A DNA stretch of 64,000 nucleotides from Macrobrachium rosenbergii (GCF_040412425.1 NC_089766.1:20046575-20110574); one strand, 5' to 3'; shown: positions 29,587-47,340, counted from the stretch's first letter. Numbers and translations: made by a program. The notes: generated from the letters alone by a model not told the origin.

Positions 29587-30188
29587 TGTTGTGTGAAGGT
29601 ATTTCATCAGAAATTCCTCCAGGTGTTTGGTTATAAGGACTGTGTTTGGAACTCAGTCAGAGTTTGGTTATGACATCTTCAGTTTCTCCATGGCTGTAGA
29701 ATAAGACTGTTTTTGGAAGATCAGACCAACGTTCTGCAGGATTTCAGACAAACTCCATAGTGGTTTTTCTTGTATTTCGTATAAAGACTTATTTACAAAG
29801 AATACAATTGGTCTGCATAGGATGATCTCCCATGTCGATCTAATCTCTAAGCTGTCACACTTTTACATAGCAAGACTAAGATGCACACACACGAACAAAC
29901 ATATGACCTCGTTCCCAAGAACTTCCCACGGCTACGTGACATTTGCCTCCAGCTCTGGAGCAAAAGGAGAACGCTGAGTTTATGCAAACGGATGCTAATG
30001 TATGATGACGCACTGTCTTAAAGCACTACACAGGTACTTATTGATGACGTCTGCGTCTGGTTTGACCAAACGGAGATTTCACAATAGCCTTCCTTTCATG
30101 ATCGATACAGATATATATATGCTGGGAATTATCTTAGATTTATTAAGAAACGTAGTTTCTTTAAATGTGGCATAAATGAAATATGACA
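29587..30188 (-). repeat. 5' LTR (602 bp)
   Basis: Contains, in element orientation, a TATA-like catatatatatctg (30107-30120). Just past its inner end, the internal sequence reads G then TGGTGGCAGC, a possible primer-binding site beginning with TGG; the priming tRNA was not identified. Confidence 0.97.
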
Positions 30189-31117
30189 TATGATGTCTTT
30201 ATCCAAATACTGGGGACTGACAATGCGCAAAGCTTGTAAAAACACAGAAGAAAAAATTGATATTTTGATATTAAGGTGATGGCCTGAGTAAAAATGGGAG
30301 TAAGTTAAGTTGTTGGTTGGTTTCCTATAAATACTGAATTTGCATTGAAATAGTTCTCTATGTATTAAAACATTTAAGAAAGGGAGGCAATTGTCTTTTT
30401 CTAATTCTAAAGTAAACTTAAAAAGATGGTACCTCGTTATTCAAATTAGAGAGTAAATAATTTACATTAATACCAGCAGGCAAAACTACTGAACGTATCT
30501 ATACCATTTTAAAGGAGTATAAATGATATTAGGTAAATATCGTTTTTCAAAGAGTTCCATATACAAGTTTGAGAGGAGTGGGGATAAAGGGTTGCCCATT
30601 GGCATACCAAATATTTGTTGGTAAAATCCACCATTGAATATAAACTTACAATCACAAATGCACAACATAGTGAGTGAAATACTCGTAATATGACTTATAG
30701 GTAGATGTAATTCATGATGGATTACTTCATTGCTAAGATAATCTAAAATAGAATCTATAGGGACTTTAGTAAAAAGAGAACTAACATCAAAACTAATGGG
30801 TTTATCAGTGGACCAAAAAGTGATTTTGTTTGATTTACCAACTAAATCTAGTGAATTTTATATAAGAGTATCGGAGATAGTTCCAGTAACGGGGACAAGA
30901 GCTAGGTAATATATTTCGAAAGTTTATATGATACTGATCCAACAGTGGCAAATTTTACTGACAACTAACCTATTAGTTCTTTTTTATCTTTAAGGATTTT
31001 TTTCAATGTGCTATTGAAATTTTTATGACTTGATCAAGGGGATTTTTTGTTAGGTCTTTGTAAGTTGTATCATCATCCAGCAGGGCTTGCATACGTAATA
31101 TGTAGTCAGCTTTATCT
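30189..31117 (-). mobile_element. Penelope-like element, reverse transcriptase part (right part of the split element)
   Basis: The minus strand encodes, with stops and shifts, PLE RT motifs: DYILRMQALLDDDTTYKDL (31105-31050), PISFDVSSLFTKVPID (about 30800-30750), FYQQIFGMPMGNPLSPLL (30630-30575), LPFLNVL and YRKPTNNLTY (30390-30300). It begins abruptly at about 31117, where an inverted copy of the element's own 3' half starts. It ends at TATG, the target site of the LTR element; the rest is at 20060-21135. Confidence 0.88.
30486..30668 (-). pseudogene. PLE reverse transcriptase fragment, catalytic motif destroyed
   Basis: The longest open piece of the PLE RT. It has GGFYQQIFGMPMGNPLSPLL and ends YRYVQ-stop, exactly where the YVDD catalytic motif should be; the two aspartates are replaced by Gln and a TAG stop. 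The RT cannot work in this copy. Confidence 0.85.
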
Positions 31118-32180
31118 AAATACATAAGAAAAATATGGACAGATTTACGTCATCCTTCACATATACCAGATATTTGTTATGATAAAGCCCACAAAAGTTT
31201 TATATTGAAAGTAACAGGCGAAAGAAACCCCTAAGAACATTCTTAGCTTGCCCTATTTTAGTGGTTTTGAAATCATAAAATCATTGTTAAAATCTTTTAA
31301 TGTCAACCTCATTTTTTCCTATAATACCACACTAAAAGGAATGTTAATAAAAAAATAATCCCAAAGCAAACAACAACATAATAAATAAAACTCCATGTTT
31401 GGACTGCCACTCTTTTTATATTGGCCAATCTAGCAATGATTTAGATGTATATATTAAACAACATATTCTGTGAAAATTGGACAATCATCCAATGCTCTAT
31501 TCATTCATTTAAGTGAAAACTATCACAGGTTAAATTGGATTGAAAGTTTAGTGATTGCCAGATCGAAAGATTTCCCTTCTAGAATTCTTTTAGAATCAGC
31601 TATTATACAGCTTACTTCCAGCTGTAATTTAACCTTAGCCCTGGCATGTATTATTTGGACCCCTGTATTAGAAAAATGTTCAAGAACAACATGAAAGATA
31701 CAAATCACTGACTTAATTACAAATTAGTTACCTTATATATATTTTCAATATATCCGTATGTTTAATATATTTTTTTTTTATTTGTAAAAATGTTCATCTT
31801 GCAAAATTTTTTTATTGTTTTACTAAAAAAAATAGAAAATTATTGAATTGTACTTTTATAACACTTTTTGGTGGTCAGTCACTTCATTGTATAATCCTTT
31901 AATTGTCCTGTCCCTGCTTCTGAAAGGTTGATCCTAATCCTTTGTAAAACCTCTTAAATATTTAACCCTGTTTTGGCAGTTCTACTAATTCTTCAGTTGT
32001 GTTGTATTCCAGGTACATATTCTTTCCTTTGTAATCCCCAATTGTCATTTATATGAGCTTTCTTTGTAAACTTATTTTTATATTTCTTTAGTCTGCTAAG
32101 TAAAGGACGATATGTCGAAAGGCCTTGCAGTACTCCATTGTTTCTGTTTCCTTCATGGATTTTGTTTTTATTTGAATTAT
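31118..32180 (+). mobile_element. Inverted copy of the PLE 3' half (GIY-YIG and tail)
   Basis: Plus-strand sequence that matches the minus strand of 20100-21130 over its whole length, with scattered substitutions and indels. The GIY-YIG remnant (31470-31694) shows HLSENYHRLNWIESLVIARS. A tail hairpin motif CGAAAGG lies at 32117. Together with 20060-21135 it forms the terminal inverted arms of the PLE; such inverted partial copies at the 5' end are known for PLEs. Confidence 0.85.
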
Positions 32181-32239
32181 TATGAGTTTAATATTTATTT
32201 CCTTTCAGATATCTTGGTCCTTTCCTCTGTTACTAGGCC

Positions 32240-32282
32240 AATGACATTCAGACAGACAGACAGACACACACATACATACATC

Positions 32283-32330
<48 letters not shown>

Positions 32331-32967
32331 AATTATTGTAGTAAAATCATCAAGGACAAGCTTTAACCTAACTCTAGACGAGACAGGTTCTGGAGTGAGC
32401 GTTGACCGGAGAGAAAGTAGAAGCAAAGAAAGATGAGTCAGTCATTATTTGGATGTTTTCCCTTTCTTTTACCTCATTCTCTTGGGAGCAAACTATAACT
32501 TCACCACCCCAAAAGGGCTCCTTCATCCTTTCTTATTGTAGATCTCGAGAGTCAACAGTCATCAGAAACATTCTAAGACCACAAGACATTTTTTTTTTAG
32601 AAAAACAGAAACCATTTGTCTGGGGTTAACATTCTCTTTCTTCGTAGACGCCAAAAAGACCGCGAATACGCGCGAAAACGTTCGAATACTATATCGTCAA
32701 TATAATTCTGCTCTGAAGCCAAGGGTGAACTATCAAAACTTCCTAAATGTCCTTCAGTCTCACAATACAATGGACCTTCTTTCTTCCCCGCCACTCATGC
32801 TTGAGTCAGAAAAGGGAAAAATCTCCAGAGGATTAATAAAGGAAAGGTGAACAGTCTCAAGATATAATCAAAGGAAAAATGGAAAGCAAGTCATTTCGTA
32901 CACTTTTTGTCTTCTCAACGTTTTTCAACGATGAAACTTATCAGGAGGGCCATCACTTCAAAAGTCT

Positions 32968-33006
<39 letters not shown>

Positions 33007-34440
33007 CGCGTCGGTGACAGTTTCCTTTAAGGAACGCTGCAACTAAACCTCCATCGAAGGAGCTTTTTAGGTTCTGAACTTTTGAGGAAACAAAGTTGTG
33101 AATTTTCATTAGTTTTGAAGTTTGGTCTCGAAGTTTTATTTCTATCTCAGTTTCTGCTTGAACTAAGTGATTTAATGCACGAATAACTTTCCGTATTTCG
33201 TAATTGTTTACTGTTATTATATACCATAATTTCTTTTATTGATATCATAAAATAGTATCCCTTAATAGTTTAGTTCAACTCGAACCCATGGAATATTCAT
33301 CCTATGCTCACTTCCTTCAAAAGAAATATCAAATATATACTGTATGTATATAATCTGGACGTAGTTTTTCTCGGGAGATGTATGGTGTATGGTGTCACCA
33401 CGAAATTCGTCAGATTCAAATTGCAGTAGAAGTCACTTCAGAGGAAAAGGTTCAGCGAAGACGGGCAAAATTTCTTGATCCGTCACGAACTTGGCCAGAG
33501 AAGAAAGGACACAGATCATCTTAAAAATAACCTCATTAATCTTGCTCCGTATTATATGCAGTAGTAGTACATAACTATGTAGATGTGTATGAAAATCAAG
33601 TCTGTATATCTCATGCACAAAAATGATATAGACGTGGTTCATTTTACAAACCACCTACAGTTTGTAACGGTCATTTTGTCGTCGGCCTTTCTAAACGACC
33701 GCTTATGGTTGATAAGTTTCGGTTTGGACCATTGTTTAATCCCCTCCTTTTCTAAACTTGACATGCAGCTCTGTTCTAAAACTCTACAACAGATTATCAC
33801 CCATACCTATTAAGGAAAAAATGACTTATTATGATATACTGGTTGACCTAAGAGCTTCATTAATTGGGACGCGGTGTCTGAGCCGGTAGGACCTTCCAGG
33901 TGTTGAAGAGCCCCTTCTTTCTGTTCTGAAAAGGCTCCCCATTAGATAGAAATTACCAGCCACTCTCCTACTTCAGGAAAGAGGGAAATTTAAGCTATAA
34001 ATGCCATGTATATTTACCCAAATTTGCATATTCAAGCAAACTGACAGTGTCTCTTTCTTCAACCCCATTTCGCTTGTAAGTTTTTCGTATGTTTGAATGA
34101 CTGCAGGCGGTTGGTTAATTAGGAATGAAATCTCTGTATAAAGCAATGTTGGAGCAGAATGCTTGCCATTACTTTCACTTTTTACTCGGTCACAAATAAA
34201 AATTGCATTTCGTTCTTTCCTCTGGTCAGGCCATTTCGATGATATTGAGTCTCTGAAGCAACAGAATTGCCTCGTTTGCTGCAGCTGCCTTCGGAAGGAA
34301 AAGTGACATTAGTTATTTTTGTCAGTTGCTTTTTCTTCAGTTATCAAAGATTGTTTTATATTGTTTGTAGTTCTGTACCATTACGTGTCAAATGTCTGTT
34401 TTCCTTGTAGTCTGTAACACTTCTCTTATTTTAAACTGTC
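32240..34440. other. Non-coding stretch with two (GA)n tracts
   Basis: (GA)n at 32290-32329 and 32970-33002. No open frame with recognisable content. Confidence 0.5.
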
Positions 34441-34450
34441 TGAAAATTGA

Positions 34451-34850
34451 GAGTCTAATGAGGAAGGCGTTCAAATTAACCATGACAAGGGCCACATCCA
34501 TCTTATAGTTGAGCTTCTTTGGCTACCGACAAAAGCAGGAACTGAGTATACAAGATATAATGTGCTTTGGAAATACATCGTGATTAAGAATAAACCACTA
34601 GAATATGCAAGAGGCTTCTTAGAAAAATATCTCACAGGAAGCAGAAACACACAAAGGAGTAATAACAGCTATAGATTAGTAGAGCCTAGGTGCAGCAAAG
34701 ACATTAGAAAATGGACCTTTTGCAATACAAAACTCAGTAAGTTGTCAAAAACCCAAAAATATTTGACGACGCAGTTAGGAAGAAACTAAGATATATGGCA
34801 TAAAAAATAGATGGGGTATAAAATGATCTGAGGGAACTTCATAAAGGACA
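34451..34850 (+). pseudogene. LINE reverse transcriptase C-terminal remnant (CR1/jockey-like)
   Basis: About 112 codons are open without an ATG from 34451. They read like the end of non-LTR polymerases: ELLWLPTKAGTEYTRYNVLW (commonly LHWLPIKARIEYK...), then FLEKYLTGSRNTQRSNN and YRLVEPRCSKDIRKWTF. The closing IFDDAVRKKLRY continues in the next frame near 34755-34790. Belongs to a different LINE from the one at 1-4560. Old and truncated at the 5' side. Confidence 0.5.
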
Positions 34851-35443
34851 CCGCATAAACAATTGGTGTCATTAATCCTGATAGGATAGCAATGTGACTA
34901 CTGAGAATCCCTGGTTTTAATTTTTATTTTGTCATCGAATTTGCAGAAACTGCAACAGATTCTCATCTAAAGAGAAATTTCTTTGAATCTGAGATGTTTC
35001 TTTAATTTCCGTATCTTATTTTTGTCAATATTTCTTTTCATAATCTTAATTTTATTTTCATCCTACATTTTCTTCAAAGATTTTGGTTCCATGTAAGTTC
35101 GTTTACAGGTATTTTCCTGACTGTTGACTTCTCTTTTCATAAGTCTACATTGTACATGAAAAAATACGAAAGAAAATATAAAGTTAGTAAATTAGCGGTT
35201 TCTCCGTAATGGATTTAGCTGAACAAACATTTCCTGAAAGCAAAAAAGAAGAGCAGTGACTATAATCTTTCTTATGATACTAAAGAATGACACTTACAGC
35301 CAGGAAAATAAAAGTATTTAGACAAGAGAAGCATCCACAGACACAAGCTAACATCTCGACACCTACTGATTAATCTCACCCTAGAAAGCCATCACAACTG
35401 GGCTGCCGGATTGAGTTTTCTCCCAGGATTCCCTGTTGAATTT

Positions 35444-35448
<5 letters not shown>

Positions 35449-35502
<54 letters not shown>
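35449..35502. repeat. (GA)n microsatellite
   Basis: About 27 GA units. Confidence 0.97.
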
Positions 35503-35504
<2 letters not shown>

Positions 35505-36349
35505 ACAACGCAAATTAATCCCAAAGCTTCTAGTTCACCTGGAATGATCAGTGTCTGTCTGCAAATTGCCGAAGGCCAAACATTAGCTTAGGTGAGATCA
35601 CTTCCCTCGGATAACTCTTGTAAGCATTCAGTCATGCCCTTGGGTTTAACTTAATATTAAAAAGCCACTGTGCAGAAATAGAGAGCCGTGAAAGTCTCTA
35701 GCTTTCTATTGAAACAGATCGTGTCCTGTATAGGAGCTCTCAGAATCCTTCAGAATAAGACCACAAAGTGCCTACTGGCATCCTCACCCAGTGACGCGAA
35801 CACGCTCTGGAATGACACTGTTGATCGATTTATTTCTGGTGGTTCTCGTTATTGTTCCCTTTTCGAAAGGTCATGGGACGGCTGGGAGTATCAAGTTGTG
35901 TTTATGTTGATTGTGATTTGTGGTACCTTTTTCTTTTTGGAGTCATACTTTTTCCTGCCTTATTGTACACGAGGAACATTCTCCCGGCTAACGCAAAGTA
36001 TATCTTTTCAGGATGTTATTTACCGCGTTGCAAAGCCCCCGTATTTAGAAAGTTCTTAAAACAGAAAAAAAAAGACTCAGGATCCTGGGTGTCATTTGAA
36101 GACCCCTCATAAGATTTTATGAAGGAAACAGGTCTGCCTGCTGGAAGAGCAAGAAATATTGTTGAAGTAGGTGTTTGCCTTAGGCAGGGTTACATATTGT
36201 ACTTCCCCTTAATGAAAGTAAACACAAAAACACTTCACCAAATCGATCATTGTTTGTTCGGTGATGCAAAGAAAAACAGTCTTTGTTGTTCAGGGAAACC
36301 ACTTCATGGAATTATAGACTTTCCAACTCCAAATGTTCACTCGTTAGTT

Positions 36350-36351
<2 letters not shown>

Positions 36352-36402
<51 letters not shown>
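36352..36402. repeat. (CT)n microsatellite
   Basis: About 25 CT units. Confidence 0.97.
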
Positions 36403-36405
<3 letters not shown>

Positions 36406-37041
36406 AAGGCCCTAAAGGTTTTATAGGTTCCTATCCAGAGGAAGCTGCCATTTCTTTCATACACTCTGGAGGCCGAGACAACACGCACCTAACTGAACCT
36501 CAAGCGTTAACCCTGCCTGCCGGCCCCCGATAAAATTTGGCCTGCTTCTGCATCACCCAAAATATATATATTTTTGGACCTCCCGTTTTTCAATGCCCAA
36601 TTTCAATACTTTTTTGTTTCCTCCTATAAAGCTAAATCAGTAAATTCAGGTCATTCTCAGCACAAGAGAAATGCACCAACCAAAAACGAAAAGCCAGTCA
36701 ACAAGACCTTAGAAAGTTCTGAATGATGTAAGGGTCTAATGTTTGTATTCCCAACTTCTCTCTGTCCCTCTGTCTGTTTGTCTCTCTTTCCCTGTCCATC
36801 TGTCTGTCTGTGTACCTGTCTCATTTTAGAATTGTATTATATCAATAACGTATGAAACTGCAAAATCCTTTAGGGAACGGAAACAGAGTCATTTTGTATA
36901 TATAATATTCAATTAAGAGTTACAATGTGCTGCATTCTAGGGTACCAAACTTTTACATAAATGAAAAATAACAATGGCTGCGGTTTCCCTATTCTGTGAA
37001 ATATTATTCCAGTAATTGTCTATAAAGAATATCCCTTCGTT

Positions 37042-37045
<4 letters not shown>

Positions 37046-37112
<67 letters not shown>
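37046..37112. repeat. (CT)n microsatellite
   Basis: Two CT runs joined at a single phase slip (tcttctc) near 37080. Confidence 0.97.
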
Positions 37113-37113
<1 letters not shown>

Positions 37114-37579
37114 TAGAGTCTGTATTTTTCGAGAGCAGCTCCCATCACAATAGAGGTTTAGCTTTTAAATGGTGAATGTTTATAACCGTATTGCGGTAGA
37201 AATCAACTGACAATTAACATTCAAAAGGTGAAGAGAGATTATGATTCAGTTTCGTAAAAATACCTTGAGTTATGACGATTCTTGGAGTGAATTTTCCATC
37301 TGGAAGCGTCTCCTTTTCATTCACTGAATTACTCGAAATTCGGATATATCACTAGCAGCATATTTCATCTCTGGTCCATAACGTCATTATTCCCCCATCA
37401 TCACATTTCCATATAGAAACTTTCTTTCGTCCGCAGGCGAAATAAAGCGGCATCCGCGCCCGAGTGTTTGTCAAAGGCGACGGAATCTGTCCTCCGAGGA
37501 TCTGTCCTCAGAAGATCTTTCCTCAGAGCAACAGTCACAAAGGAAAAGGAAGAAAAAGGCACGTTTCTGTACTCAGATC

Positions 37580-37722
37580 TGTTTAAAGAAAGCCTTCTTC
37601 TTTTTCTTCTCGGCTGTTTAAAGAAAGCCTTCTTCTTTTTCTTCTCGGCTGTTTAAAGAAAGCCTTCTTCTTTTTCTTCTCGGCTGTTTAAAGAAAGCAT
37701 TCTTCTTCTTCTTGTGGGTTGT
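37580..37722 (+). repeat. 35-bp minisatellite, 4 copies
   Basis: Unit gtttaaagaaagccttcttc followed by tttttcttctcggct; the first three copies are identical, the last diverges. Recent expansion. Confidence 0.93.
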
Positions 37723-38482
37723 GAAGGAGAAATGTAAGATTATATTCGTTATACGACTTCGTAAACATTCTGTTTCTTTTATTGCTTTTTATTTGGTATA
37801 TAAATATTTCAGTAAAGATGTTTATTTGTATATTTTCATGTAATCAAACAAGAATAATGAAAGATGGCCGAATATCACCGAATCTTTCGACATCAAAGGC
37901 AAATCCAGTAAAACCAAATGACAATTTCTTCAGGCCTCAGAGTGCCACTGAATATAATATTTCTTTCTGTCTAAAGGTGCCAGCAAGTGTGATTAGCCAC
38001 GTCATTATCCTAATTAAGGGAGCTGTTGGCTGTCAGTCATACCCAAATAAATTCTATAGTATTTTAATATTTTCTCCCATGAGATGATAATTATATACTG
38101 AAATACAAAATTTTGAGATACGAGATTAAATTTGCCTCGCTGCTGTAGTTAATCCATCAGACGAACAAAACTGGCGGTTCAGCGTCAATATTCCTCTTCA
38201 GTGGATTCCCGAAGAAACCCTAGAACAAGCTGTTCTTCCTTGGCAGACATTCGAACAAACTGGATGTTATTTGTTGTCCTATAAAACTCACGTTCAATTA
38301 ATATGCAATAAAAATGCAACTTGACTTCATTAGTCTTAATTATCCAGCGTTTCTGAGGAAGATGTGCTTAATTGCATCTCTCATTTTTTAATCATTCTCT
38401 TCATCAATAATTCAGAAGATGTTTTGGCTTTTGTGATGACTAACTTAGCTTCATGATTATGCAGTGATATGAAGGACTAATT

Positions 38483-38486
<4 letters not shown>

Positions 38487-38550
<64 letters not shown>
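38487..38550. repeat. (GA)n microsatellite
   Basis: About 32 GA units. Confidence 0.97.
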
Positions 38551-38553
<3 letters not shown>

Positions 38554-40832
38554 TCATGATGAGTACCAGCATTTCACAAATACGGAATGACGCGAGATGT
38601 CCCTTATCGTAGCTAGCAGAGCTCAGCTTTCAATAATCACAAGTAAATACTGACTTACGAACAGCTCTTTAAGATGCTCGCTCACTCTCCAGCACTCGAT
38701 GTGTTCCATTCAATCACCACACATTGCCGCTCACACCAGATGATTGAGGTTTGTTGCTGGCTTCAGTAAAGTTAGATTATGAGGCACGATCACTGATTCA
38801 CACTCAACACTCCCCTTTTGTCAAGTAATGGTCTTCCGGAAGATTCTGAAATTTTCTGGAAACTTCATTTCCAGTCTTTTTTCATGATTAGACAATGCCT
38901 TCCATGCCTCTTATTTATCATTAAAACAACTGTGAAATTATACCTGATGTGTCAAGCATTATTCAAGACATTCCCTGCAACGAATAAGTTCTCATTCTGT
39001 TAGGTTAAAAAGAACAAATTCGTTTTTCAATTTTAATAACTTTGGAGCTTTCATAGAAGTCGCTTTCTTAGAATCCGTCAAAGTGATCATCCGTGTCTCC
39101 TTTGTTTGTCTGGAACTCCCAAACACATATGGACGTAATTCTCAGTCCTGTGGACCTATCTCAACTCCCACGTGAAACACAGAAAAGTGGGTCATTATGG
39201 AGGAAAATAACCTCAGTATTCTTTTGATGATTAGCATAAACCTAGCTTCAAAATCCCTCTCCACAGATCATTAAAGATAAGAAAACTTGAGACGCCCCTG
39301 TGGAGCTTATTTACTGTCTAGGTCACTGTTTATTACGGCCCTCACCTGAGATTGTAGCTGCATTTTCTCTCCAGCACCTTTCATAGTGTCTGCTTATTTG
39401 CCCTCTCCTCTTCCCTACATCTACAGGCCTACCAAAATTCTTTTCAAAAGGGAAAAAAGAAGAAACTTTTCTTGACGAAGCTAAAAAGGGAAAGATAAAC
39501 AAACAAACTCCGTCCATTTCATGTCAGTTTCCCTCTTTCTAAACTCGAGATAATCATAATATTCTTTTTTATTTCCTGGATTCAAACGTGTTGCAAAGGT
39601 AGACAGCGACTGTGGAGGAAAGGTTTTAAGAGAACAATTATGACACTAATATAGAAATCATATTTTGGTGTTTTCGTGTTATGGACCATGGCTAAGAGAA
39701 GAGGAGAGGATAGGAAAAAATCAGTTGGTCATAAGGAAAGCTTTTATATGTTGAAGAACATTTTAATCCGACGTTAATTTAACCTTTATAATCAAGGGGA
39801 TTCTTAGGACTGAAAACATAAGCTAAGAGCAAATTTACTGCCTGATTAAAACTTATCATCCGCTCGATCGTTCCTTTTCCTACCGAAATAAAATCCACTA
39901 TAATATATCTCCTTTATAACTTCTTCAGTTATTCCAGAAAATGTCGAGGTAATGAAAACGTATTTGTATGAGATTGAAGACAAATGCAGATGCCGTGTGA
40001 TAATGACAATCCACTGGAGGTAGATATCGCTGAGACTAGTACCCATGCACCATAGAGCATCCAACGTTCATCCTCCCCGAAAACAATCGCCCTTGACTCT
40101 GAGGAACGACCAGGAATCAAAGATGAAGATCGTTGAGGAAAATCCTGACTCAGGTCTGTAGATGAGGCAAATAAGGCTTCTCAGATAAGGGAACCCCAGA
40201 TCTCGCCATGCTCGAATCAGGTCGAGTTCGGATAAGCTTTTAGAGCGCTGTTATTGGTCTGGCCCATGATTTTGTTGGAGGACGCTGATAACGGGAATTT
40301 CTTCCCCGGCTGTTAAATTCAAAAAACTTAGTTTAAAACGATGATGACTTGAGATGGAAATGTTTCTTTCCTAAACTCAAATGCAAACGATTTATATTCA
40401 GGGAATTTATATTCATATTAAGAGAATTTTCTCGGAAGAATGTTTGGTTAGGAAGAACTATCAGAAAAAATCAAGACTCTACCACATACAAACAGAAAGC
40501 AAGAGTTAACTAAAAAGAAGGCTTTGCTCTTCATTAGAATTCTTTTTATAAGAACGTCAGTGTCTCTTGTGTTCGCTCATGAGACAGTGCATCACCAGCC
40601 TGCGATCAAGAATATCTCTCAGTATCTTTCTCATGAGTGATGAAATTAAAATTTCGTGCTCCTTGAGAAATGAGAAACTCTTCTTAAATAAATCAATAAA
40701 AATAAGGAAAAACCATCTTTTCTGTCGCATCATGATAACCCACCGTAATCGGAAAAAGGGAGAGAAGATATATCATCACCTATCTTGTGTTTTATGATTC
40801 ACGTAGGATTCTCCTTCCTCCCAGCGAGATGT

Positions 40833-40834
<2 letters not shown>

Positions 40835-40871
<37 letters not shown>

Positions 40872-40879
40872 ATGTATCA

Positions 40880-40927
<48 letters not shown>

Positions 40928-40930
40928 TAA
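40835..40930. repeat. (GA)n then (TA)n tracts
   Basis: GA run at 40835-40869 and TA run at 40881-40929; the TA run abuts the PLE tail copy. Confidence 0.95.
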
Positions 40931-40939
40931 CAGCAAAGG

Positions 40940-41059
40940 GGAGTGAGAAGACATCAGTCCTTTACCTTTCTGCTAAAGTTGTGTTTTCCAGTGTTTCCAT
41001 TTCTTTCGTGAACTATCTTTATTTATATATTCATCACGTTCCATATTTTTCATTCAGTT

Positions 41060-41066
<7 letters not shown>
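40940..41066 (+). repeat. PLE 3' tail fragment, third copy
   Basis: tctttatttatatattcatc acgttccat (41014-41042) and the surrounding 70 bases match the minus strand of 20060-20140, the 3' untranslated end of the PLE. Flanked by (TA)n on both sides. Confidence 0.65.
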
Positions 41067-41116
<50 letters not shown>

Positions 41117-41169
41117 ATATATCTATATATATATATATATAATATAATATATATATATACAGCACAGAT

Positions 41170-41234
<65 letters not shown>
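41067..41234. repeat. (TA)n then (GA)n tracts
   Basis: Broken TA to 41158, GA at 41172-41234. Confidence 0.95.
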
Positions 41235-45984
<4,750 letters not shown>

Positions 45985-46755
45985 AAACAGCAAGGGACTT
46001 TGCCCCCGGGGTTCAAGGGCAGCAGGGATATAGCGACACCACCAAAGGAAATAGATCATTTAGGTGCACAACTTGAAAGGTATTTCGATGTGAAGGAAAC
46101 TGCAGGAAAAATTCAAGTAAAGATGCCTTCCTTATGCCAGACCCTTTCTGAAACAGTGGATCTCACAAACAGTTCCTTTCGATTCCCCAGAGTTCGTGAG
46201 ACAGGATGACTACATATAAGCAAACTAAGCTTAGACCACCAGCGGAAGCGACCAATCTGGTGAGTTCAGGAATGATAAGGAAGTTTCGGTTCTGATATAG
46301 TAGAAATATATCTATACAGGAAGAAATATGAACACTTTTGAAAGTAAGAGCAATAAAACATTACAGAGAGACGGAGCATCATTTGAAATGAAAAAAGATT
46401 TAGGATAAATCTTAGAGAGGACGGAAGCCCTTGAGACGCTGCGAAAAGTTGGAAATCCAAGAAACAACCAGTGTGATCAGGCCTTGCATCGCATTCATTT
46501 CCAGTGTGGAACTTTCTGATTTCCTCTGTATTTTCAGGATGATTAAAACGTTCCATTTCTTCAGGGGAAGGTTTCCACCACTCCATTATAACACCTGACG
46601 CATTTTGTCTTCCAATGGCCTGGCATCATTCGGGCAGCGGTGGCCGTCTCGGTTTCTTCATACAAGAATGTGCCGAAAAAGGATTTTCCTTTCATTGCCG
46701 AAAGAATGCTCCCCCCGAATTTTTCTAAATGAAAATCGGCATTCGATACCATCCC
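45985..46755 (+). repeat. Dispersed repeat family A, copy 1
   Basis: Shares several blocks in the same order with 59110-60165: acagcaagggrctttgcc, gatgccttccttatgccaga, cagttcctttcgattcccca with gagttcgtgaga, gttggaaatccaagaaacaa, and gccgaaaaaggattttcc. Divergence is high and the open frames are not kept between copies, so it is taken as non-coding. Confidence 0.75.
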
Positions 46756-46831
46756 CTTTAAATGAGGACCTGTATATCAACTGCATATCAACTGTATTAA
46801 TGCACAGAACAATTGTGCAACTGATCTAGTT

Positions 46832-46983
<152 letters not shown>

Positions 46984-47340
46984 TATTTTTTGGCCCCTGT
47001 TAGGCTATATAATATTTGCACCCCTTAATCTAGGACCAGTTGAATAAAACCAACGTGTGTATTAATACAGTTGATATCATGCCCTCATTTAAAACAAGAT
47101 GGTATGCCTCGGATTTTAATTTAGAAAAATAAAGTCTATGACCACCATGGCTGAAACAAGGGTCTACAAAGCTAGCAGTGTTTTACCTGCCACGCCCATG
47201 ATCCAATTCCTATCTTTATGTCATCCAGGACCACCCAGTGTGAGCGGGGACCAGTAAATCTGGCATCAAGAAAATATAATACCTGATATTCATGGAATTT
47301 AAGTCTTCCTTCATGTTGCCCTAAAATTCTCAGATTTTAT

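Larger units (their letters stand above)
21136..30188 (-). mobile_element. Complete Ty3/gypsy-type LTR retrotransposon with env-like gene, nested in a PLE
   Basis: LTRs at 21136-21736 and 29587-30188 differ by one substitution and one single-base indel. They begin TG and end CA and are flanked by the same four bases, TATG (21132-21135 and 30189-30192), a target-site duplication of the length usual for gypsy elements. Minus-strand order is 5' LTR (right), gag with a zinc knuckle, protease, RT, RNase H, integrase, env-like gene, 3' LTR. The internal frames are shifted or stopped in about eight places. The pol order (integrase last) excludes copia. The env gene recalls errantivirus-type elements and endogenous retroviruses of invertebrates. 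Confidence 0.95.
34851..40830. other. Non-coding stretch, microsatellites and a minisatellite only
   Basis: (GA)n at 35449-35502, (CT)n at 36352-36402 and 37046-37112, (GA)n at 38487-38550, and the 35-bp repeat below. An open frame at 35688-36059 has one hydrophobic segment but starts at GTG and resembles nothing known. Confidence 0.5.

Noticed and set aside
35688..36059. 123-codon frame with a hydrophobic segment
   Set aside because: Starts at GTG, no homologous pattern, no splice support; expected by chance in 64 kb.
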